Assembly (NCBI GenBank): GCA_034522155.1
Contig: JAXHLP010000002.1
Coordinates: 426,724 to 490,723 of the forward strand
DNA from: Salinilacustrithrix sp034522155
GTDB taxonomy: Bacteria > Actinomycetota > Acidimicrobiia > Acidimicrobiales > Salinilacustritrichaceae
Direction of reading: 5' to 3'
Length of the DNA: 64,000 nt
Part shown: piece by piece, positions 54,578 through 64,000 of the stretch
Layout: every line of letters begins with the position of its first letter
Numbering within the stretch: the first letter of the stretch is position 1
Position numbers and translations under genes: made by a program
The notes under the pieces: model-generated
The model's input: only the letters and a program-made list of their open reading frames with translations
The model's database searches: none
Told to the model about the DNA's origin: nothing

Positions 54578-55858
54578 ATGAGCGAGCTCCTCGACGACCT
54601 CCGGGCCCGGGGTCTGGTCCACGACTCGACCGACCTCGACGCCCTGGCCGAACGCCTCGACGAAGGACCGCTGCGCCTGTACTACGGCTGCGACCCGTCA
54701 GCGCCGAGCCTCCACGTGGGGAACCTCATCGGTCTGCTGGTGCTGCGGCGCTTCGCCGAGGCCGGCCACGAACCCGTCGCCCTCGTCGGCGGCGCCACCG
54801 GGATGGTGGGCGACCCCGGTGGGCGGTCCGAGGAACGCAACCTGCTCGACGACGAGACCCTGGCCGCCAACGTCGCTGGGATCCGCGCACAGGTCGAGTC
54901 GATCGTGGGCGAGGTCGCCCAGGTGGTCGACAACCGCGACTGGACTGCCGACGTGACCATCCTCGAGTTCCTGCGCGACGTGGGCAAGCACGTGACGGTG
55001 AACCAGATGCTGGCCAAGGAGTCGATCAAGGCGCGCGTCGAGTCCGAACACGGCATCTCCTACACCGAGTTCAGCTACATGCTCCTGCAGGCCAACGACT
55101 TCTGGCACCTCCACACCCACGAGGGCGTCGAATGCCAAATCGGCGGATCCGACCAGTGGGGCAACCTCGTGGCCGGCGTCGACCTCATCCGGCGGCGCTC
55201 GCAGGTCGCCGCCCATGCCTTCACCTGGCCGCTGATGACCCGGGCCGACGGGGCCAAGTTCGGCAAGTCGGCGGGCGGGGCCATCTGGCTCGATGCCGTC
55301 TCGACCTCCCCGTACACGTTCTTCCAGTACTGGATGAACGTCGACGACCGCGATGTCGAGCGCTTCCTCCTCCAGCTCACCCTGGTTCCGGTGCGCGACA
55401 TCACCGACCTGGTGGCCGCCCACCGCGACAACCCCCAGGAGCGCCGAGCCCAGCGCCGTCTGGCCCGGGAGCTGACCACCATGGTGCACGGCGCCGAGGC
55501 CACCGCCGCGGCCGAGGAGGCGTCGAGCGTGCTCTTCGGGGGAGATCCGAGCGAGGCCGGCGAGCGGGCATGGGCGGTCGTGGCCGCCGAGGTCGCCTGC
55601 ATCGGCCTGCCCGAGGGGGCCGATCTCGACGCGGGCGTGGATCCGGTGCCCTTGCTGGTCGCCGCCGGCCTGGCCTCGTCCAACAACGAGGCCAGGCGCC
55701 GGCTGCGTGAGGGGGCGGTGCAGGCCACCGGCCGACGCCTCGACGAGGGCGATCTCGTCACCGCCGACGACGTACGCCACGGGCGCTATGTGCTGGTGCG
55801 CAAGGGACGCAAGAACTACGCGGTCGTCGATCTGGAAAAAGGTCCGGGGCGGAGTTGA
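54578..55858 (+). CDS. tyrS: Tyrosyl-tRNA synthetase
   Basis: Class I synthetase, 426 residues. The tyrosine pocket and HIGH-like region read YYGCDPSAPSLHVGNL, followed by GGATGMVGDPGGRSEER, the QIGGSDQWGN block and KMSKS-like KFGKSAGGAI. A C-terminal S4 domain (NNEARRRLREGAVQATGRRL) binds the tRNA. The stop codon lies within the -35 box of the rrn promoter. Confidence 0.96.
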   Translation: MSELLDDLRARGLVHDSTDLDALAERLDEGPLRLYYGCDPSAPSLHVGNLIGLLVLRRFAEAGHEPVALVGGATGMVGDPGGRSEERNLLDDETLAANVAGIRAQVESIVGEVAQVVDNRDWTADVTILEFLRDVGKHVTVNQMLAKESIKARVESEHGISYTEFSYMLLQANDFWHLHTHEGVECQIGGSDQWGNLVAGVDLIRRRSQVAAHAFTWPLMTRADGAKFGKSAGGAIWLDAVSTSPYTFFQYWMNVDDRDVERFLLQLTLVPVRDITDLVAAHRDNPQERRAQRRLARELTTMVHGAEATAAAEEASSVLFGGDPSEAGERAWAVVAAEVACIGLPEGADLDAGVDPVPLLVAAGLASSNNEARRRLREGAVQATGRRLDEGDLVTADDVRHGRYVLVRKGRKNYAVVDLEKGPGRS

Positions 55859-55883
55859 CGCTCCGGGAGGGTCGGGGTATGTT
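55855..55883 (+). promoter_or_regulatory. rrn operon promoter
   Basis: TTGACG (55855-55860) and TATGTT (55878-55883) are separated by exactly 17 bases, the best sigma-A promoter in the window. The -35 contains the tyrS TGA. Transcription should start near 55890, just before a strong leader hairpin with arms GCTCCG (55892-55897) and CGGAGC (55917-55922). Confidence 0.85.
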
Positions 55884-56314
55884 GGTCAGTCGCTCCGCAC
55901 GGCCGTTCGGCCGGAACGGAGCACCGGACGAGTCAGCGTGCCGCCGGGTTTGGAAACCCAGCCCGGTGATCGCTAGCTTGCCCGCTTCCGGCAACAACGG
56001 CCTTCGGGCCGACTGCCGCCTGAGCTCCTTGAAAACAGAAGAGAGGAAATGACGTGTGAGTGCGGGCGTCCGCTCTCGCTTCGGCGAGCGTGGTCGCACG
56101 AGAAACACCGCCCGGATCCTTCAGCCAGTTCATGGTTCGAATCCGGGCGACTTGCACCTGTCATCTTTGAGTCATCCCAAGTTCTGGTCCACCCAAGGAC
56201 CAGGGACGATGAAAGAAACAGATGCCAGCAGGTGTCGGTCGGTCAGGCCGACACCGGCTCACCAAATTGATCGAGGCTGCCGACCGGGTCGGAAGATCCG
56301 GAACGCAGTGAGAT
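55884..56314 (+). promoter_or_regulatory. rrn leader with boxA
   Basis: About 430 bases without a gene. It holds the hairpin at 55892-55922, a boxA-like CTCCTTGAAAACAG at 56025-56038 for NusB/S10 antitermination, a GCTTCGGCGAGC hairpin, and an inverted repeat GCCCGGAT (56110-56117)/ATCCGGGC (56141-56148). The latter encloses GGTTCGAATCC, which looks like a tRNA T-loop, but no tRNA can be folded. Confidence 0.7.
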
Positions 56315-61189
<4,875 letters not shown>

Positions 61190-61201
61190 GTACATTGATG
61201 T

Positions 61202-61215
61202 TCGTGCTCGCTATG
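61202..61215 (+). other. 3' half of the pre-23S processing stem
   Basis: TCGTGCTCGCTATG is the exact complement of 58075-58088; GATG at 61197 extends pairing with CATC at 58090 after one mismatch. The stem is the expected RNase III entry site. Confidence 0.75.
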
Positions 61216-61276
61216 GAGTCCTCGAGGCATCGCACACCGAGCTGTTCGCCGCTGGCGGCAGTCTGTGACAACAGAT

Positions 61277-61391
<115 letters not shown>

Positions 61392-61396
61392 TTCTC

Positions 61397-61434
61397 ACGA
61401 AGGGCTCGCTACGCGGGGGCCCTTCGTCGTTTTC
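61397..61434 (+). terminator. rrn intrinsic terminator
   Basis: ACGAAGGGC (61397-61405) pairs perfectly with GCCCTTCGT (61419-61427), followed by CGTTTT, directly after 5S rRNA. Confidence 0.88.
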
Positions 61435-61499
61435 GGCGTCCGCTGCACGCCGTCAGCCTGAGCACCGACGTCCCTCGGCCGCCGCAACGCCGACCGGAA

Positions 61500-62530
61500 T
61501 GCGTGGTCGCGAGCCGACGACCAGGCCGCGGGCGGGGACTGGATCAGCACGGCCGCGGCGGACGAGCCGCCGGACGATGCGCCCGAGCGGCGCGCGTCCA
61601 CCGGTCAAGGGGCCGCCGGCGCACCTTCGACACGGAAGCTCGGCCCCAACGAGCGCGAACGGTCGCGCCGCGTGGAGCCGGCGACGACCGGGCGCGGCGA
61701 CGCTGGATCGACGAAGGGCCGGTTGCGGGCCGCGGGCGATGCGGAACGGCGGATCGTCGAAGGCCGCGGTCGCGGTCAGCGGCCGAAGCGGGCCCGCAGG
61801 TCGGCCGGCGGCCCCGGAAGCAGCTCGGCGCCCGGCGATCAAGGGCAGCAGGGCGTGGCCCAGGCCGCAACGCCAAACGCCCAGCGGGCGCCAAGCGCGC
61901 AGAAGGGGCGCTCGAGCGTCGATCGGCGACCGACTGTGTGCGTCAAGCCGGGCCAGGCCAAGGCCGAGCGAGCGATCCAGCGACTGGCGAGGCAGCGATG
62001 CGTTCGCTCGAGGAGCGCTTCGAAGATACGGCGCGGCTGCTCAAGCCGATTGGCCGACGCCATGCCCGCACGAGCCCGCCGTGCGCGGGAGCTCTACGGG
62101 CTGACGCTGTACCGGCCTGGGCGCGTGGCGCCAGGCCGTCGCGCGAGCTCGAGAGCGTTCGCCCGACGTACCGGCTCGGTCGAACAGCACCCGGTGCTGG
62201 CCGACTGCCACCGGCGCCCTGGGCCACCACGGGAAGGTGCAGCGAACTGTGGGACGAGCTGGGCGAGGCGTCGCCGGAGGCCGCCGTGGTCGCCGAGGGG
62301 CGCATCGTCTGCGCCGGCTCGGCTGGCCGATCAGGGCAGATCTCGCCGGGGCTATCGCGACGCTCGAGCGGCGCGCGCTCGGGCCAAGAAGCTCGACGAT
62401 CACCACCTGCGCCTCCGCTACGTGCTCGCCGACCTCTACGACCGTGCCGGCGAGCACCAGGCCGCCCGGCGCCAGTTCCAGGCGGTCGGCCGACTGGCCG
62501 AGCCCCGCGCTTCTTCTGACGTGGCCGGTG
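61500..62530 (+). pseudogene. TPR-repeat protein, broken by indels
   Basis: No long intact frame, but recognisable fragments lie in order on the plus strand: a basic, Gly/Pro/Arg-rich stretch (about 61500-61990), RSLEERFEDTARLLKP (62001), RARELYGLTLYRPGR (about 62080), TGSVEQHPVLADCH (about 62170), ELWDELGEASPEAAVVAEG (about 62244) and HHLRLRYVLADLYDRAGE (about 62400). They switch between two frames at least four times. Joined, they resemble a tetratricopeptide protein with a disordered N-terminus, like the gene after tyrS in mycobacteria. A sequencing-error origin is likely because the following genes show the same damage. Confidence 0.6.
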
Positions 62531-62639
62531 GACCCGCTGCTCAGCTCCGGGAGTTCCTGTCGGGGACTCGCTACCGTCGACCGTCGACTTCCCCCTCGCC
62601 CCGCCGAGCGCCGGTCGCGCCAGGGGAGCCTCCCATGCG

Positions 62640-63018
62640 CCAGGCAGAGTCGGCCAGCGATACCGTCCGCCGATCTCGACCTGGCCGTCATCGTCGGCAC
62701 GCTGAGCAGCGACCCGCGTCGTCACGCAGCCTCGCCGTCCGGCTCGGTGCTGCGCCGCTACGAGGTGACTGCCCGCCACCGCGGCGGCACCGACTCGGTC
62801 CCCGTGTGCCTGGGATCGATCCGGGTCGTCCGCCCGCTGTGGTCGCCGGCGACCGGGTGGCTGTCGTCGGCCACGTCCGGCGGCGGTTCTTCCGGGCCGG
62901 TGGCGCCACCCGCTCGGCGACCGAGATCGCCGCCACGTGGGTCCGGGCGTGCCCACTCGACCGCGGCGTGTGGCCATCACGCCGTCGGCGAGACGCTCGA
63001 CGTAGCACCGGTCACTGA
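62640..63018 (+). pseudogene. SSB-like single-stranded DNA-binding protein, broken by indels
   Basis: Fragments resemble the OB fold of actinobacterial SSB-like proteins: DLAVIVGTLSSDP (about 62677), GSVLRRYEVTARHRGGTDSVPV (in part, about 62743), then in a different frame AVVAGDRVAVVGHVRRRFFRAGG (about 62838) and ATRSATEIAATWV. At least two frame switches are needed. The start cannot be fixed. Function is inferred from fold similarity only. Confidence 0.55.
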
Positions 63019-63106
63019 GCGACCGACGACGTGGACGCCCGTCGCGTCCGTCCGACAGGATGGCCTCTTTCGCAACCACGTCGATCATCGTGGGAGCCCG
63101 ACAGCC

Positions 63107-64000
63107 ATGAACAGCGAGCAGTTCGACAAGGTCAGGAGCCGGCAGGGGTTCATCGCCGCCCTCGACCAGAGCGGCGGCAGCACGCCCAAGGCCCTCGCAG
63201 CTGTACGGCGTCGAAGAGGACGCCTACTCGAACGAGACGGAGATGTTCGACCGCATCCACGAGATGCGCACCCGGATCATGACCAGCCCGGCCTTCGACG
63301 GCGAGCCGGGTGCTCGGCGCGATCCTGTTCGAGGACACCATGGACCGCGAGATCGAGGGCCGCGGCCGGCCGAGTACCTGTGGGACGTCAAGAACGTCGT
63401 CCCGTTCCTGAAGGTCGACAAGGGCCTGGCCGACGAGGCCGACGGCGTGCAGCTCATGAAGCCGATGCCCGGGCCTCGACGACCTGCTCGACCGCGGCCG
63501 TCGGGACACGGCGTGTTCGGCACCAAGATGCGCTCGGTCATCAAGCTCGCCGACGAGGGCCGGCATCGACGCCATCGTCGAGCAGCAGTTCGAGGTCGGG
63601 CGCCAGATCCTCGCCGCCGGGCTCGTGCCGATCCTCGAGCCCGAGGTCGACATCCACAGCCCGACCAAGGCCGAGGCCGAGCAGCTGCTGCGACGACGCG
63701 CATCGCTGGCACGGCTCGGCGACTCTCGGCGACGAGCGAGGTCATGTTCAAGCTCACCCTGCCCGAACAGGACGGCCTCTACGCCGACGCTGCGTCGAGC
63801 ATCCCAACGTGCTTGCGCGTCGTCGCGCTGCTCGGGCGGGTACAGCCGCGACGAGGCCAACGAGCGTCTGGCCCGGAACCCGGGCTGATCGCCAGCTTCT
63901 CCCGGGCGCTCACCCAGGACCTGAACGCGCACCAGAGCGCCGAGGAGTTCGACGCCGCGCTCGACGAGGCGATCGCCAGCATCCACGCCGCTTCGGGTCT
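63107..64000 (+). pseudogene. fda: Class I fructose-bisphosphate aldolase, broken by indels and cut by window end
   Basis: Glycolytic aldolase of the bacterial class I type, usually about 296 residues. Starting at ATG 63107 with a TGGGAG-like site upstream, the pieces read MNSEQFDKVRSRQGFIAALD, QSGGSTPKALA, then in shifting frames YSNETEMFDRIHEMRTRI, AILFEDTMDREIEGR, YLWDVKNVVPFLKVDKG, GTKMRSVIKLADE, LVPILEPEVDIHSPTKAEAE, MFKLTLPEQDG (with the Schiff-base type lysine), SRDEANERLARNPG and LDEAIASIHAAS. About ten single-base insertions or deletions are needed. Sense is otherwise perfectly conserved, which argues for sequencing error. Confidence 0.82.

Noticed and set aside
56050..56165. Possible tRNA gene in the rrn leader
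   Set aside because: Only a T-loop-like core is present; no acceptor, D or anticodon stem can be formed.

Overview
This window comes from a high-GC actinobacterium, most likely a member of the Acidimicrobiia. The grounds are the 16S and 23S rRNA sequences, the actinobacterial gene set (mIHF, DUF1844, a PriA without helicase motifs) and gene order much like mycobacteria (aroC-K-B-Q-pepQ-efp-nusB; pyrR-B-C-carA-B; mihF-gmk-rpoZ-coaBC-metK-priA; infC-rpmI-rplT-trmH-pheS-pheT-arg; ABC pair-mpg-tyrS). Almost everything is housekeeping. There is no prophage, CRISPR array, IS element or complete tRNA gene.

Layout. 1-6204: chorismate genes (aroC, cut by the window edge; aroK with a frameshift; aroB; aroQ), an Xaa-Pro peptidase, EF-P, a NusB-HAD fusion and a GNAT acetyltransferase. 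6205-17366: pyrimidine operon pyrR-pyrB-pyrC-carA-carB-pyrD, interrupted by a NatAB-like ABC exporter and ending with pyrF; it is preceded by a PyrR-binding hairpin over the pyrR ribosome site. 17367-26740: mihF, gmk, rpoZ, coaBC, metK, priA, a divergent methyltransferase/def pair, fmt, rsmB and a MoaB-like gene. 26796-32293: a response regulator, ribD-ribE-ribBA-ribH and hisG. 32397-35491: a cold-shock-like gene coupled to a GH3 beta-glucosidase, and a DUF1844 gene. 35768-42332: infC (ATA start), rpmI, rplT, an rRNA methyltransferase, a soluble histidine kinase, pheS-pheT. 42387-49572: argC-B-D-F-R-G-H without argJ. 49588-55858: mpg, a DrrAB-like ABC exporter, Nudix, rsgA, a small membrane protein, tyrS. 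55855-61434: one rrn operon (16S-23S-5S, no spacer tRNA) with promoter, boxA sites, a pre-23S processing stem and a terminator. 61435-64000: a TPR protein, an SSB-like protein and a class I fructose-bisphosphate aldolase, all broken by many single-base indels, which looks like a low-quality contig end.

Regulation visible in the sequence. Many genes carry a TAGNNT or TACNNT -10 box 6-8 bases before the start codon, implying leaderless mRNAs (mihF, def, moaB-like, ribD, ribE, hisG, csp-like, argC, the DrrA-like ATPase, Nudix). At def and its divergent neighbour the two -10 boxes overlap on a shared TA step. Site-specific control is suggested by the PyrR hairpin, an ARG box over the argC promoter and a KstR-type palindrome over the ribE promoter. 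Two families of dispersed intergenic repeats with compensatory hairpins, plus a 9-bp palindrome that has entered the coding ends of priA and ribE, are the least explained structures. Two isolated frameshifts (aroK, carB) are probably sequencing errors.
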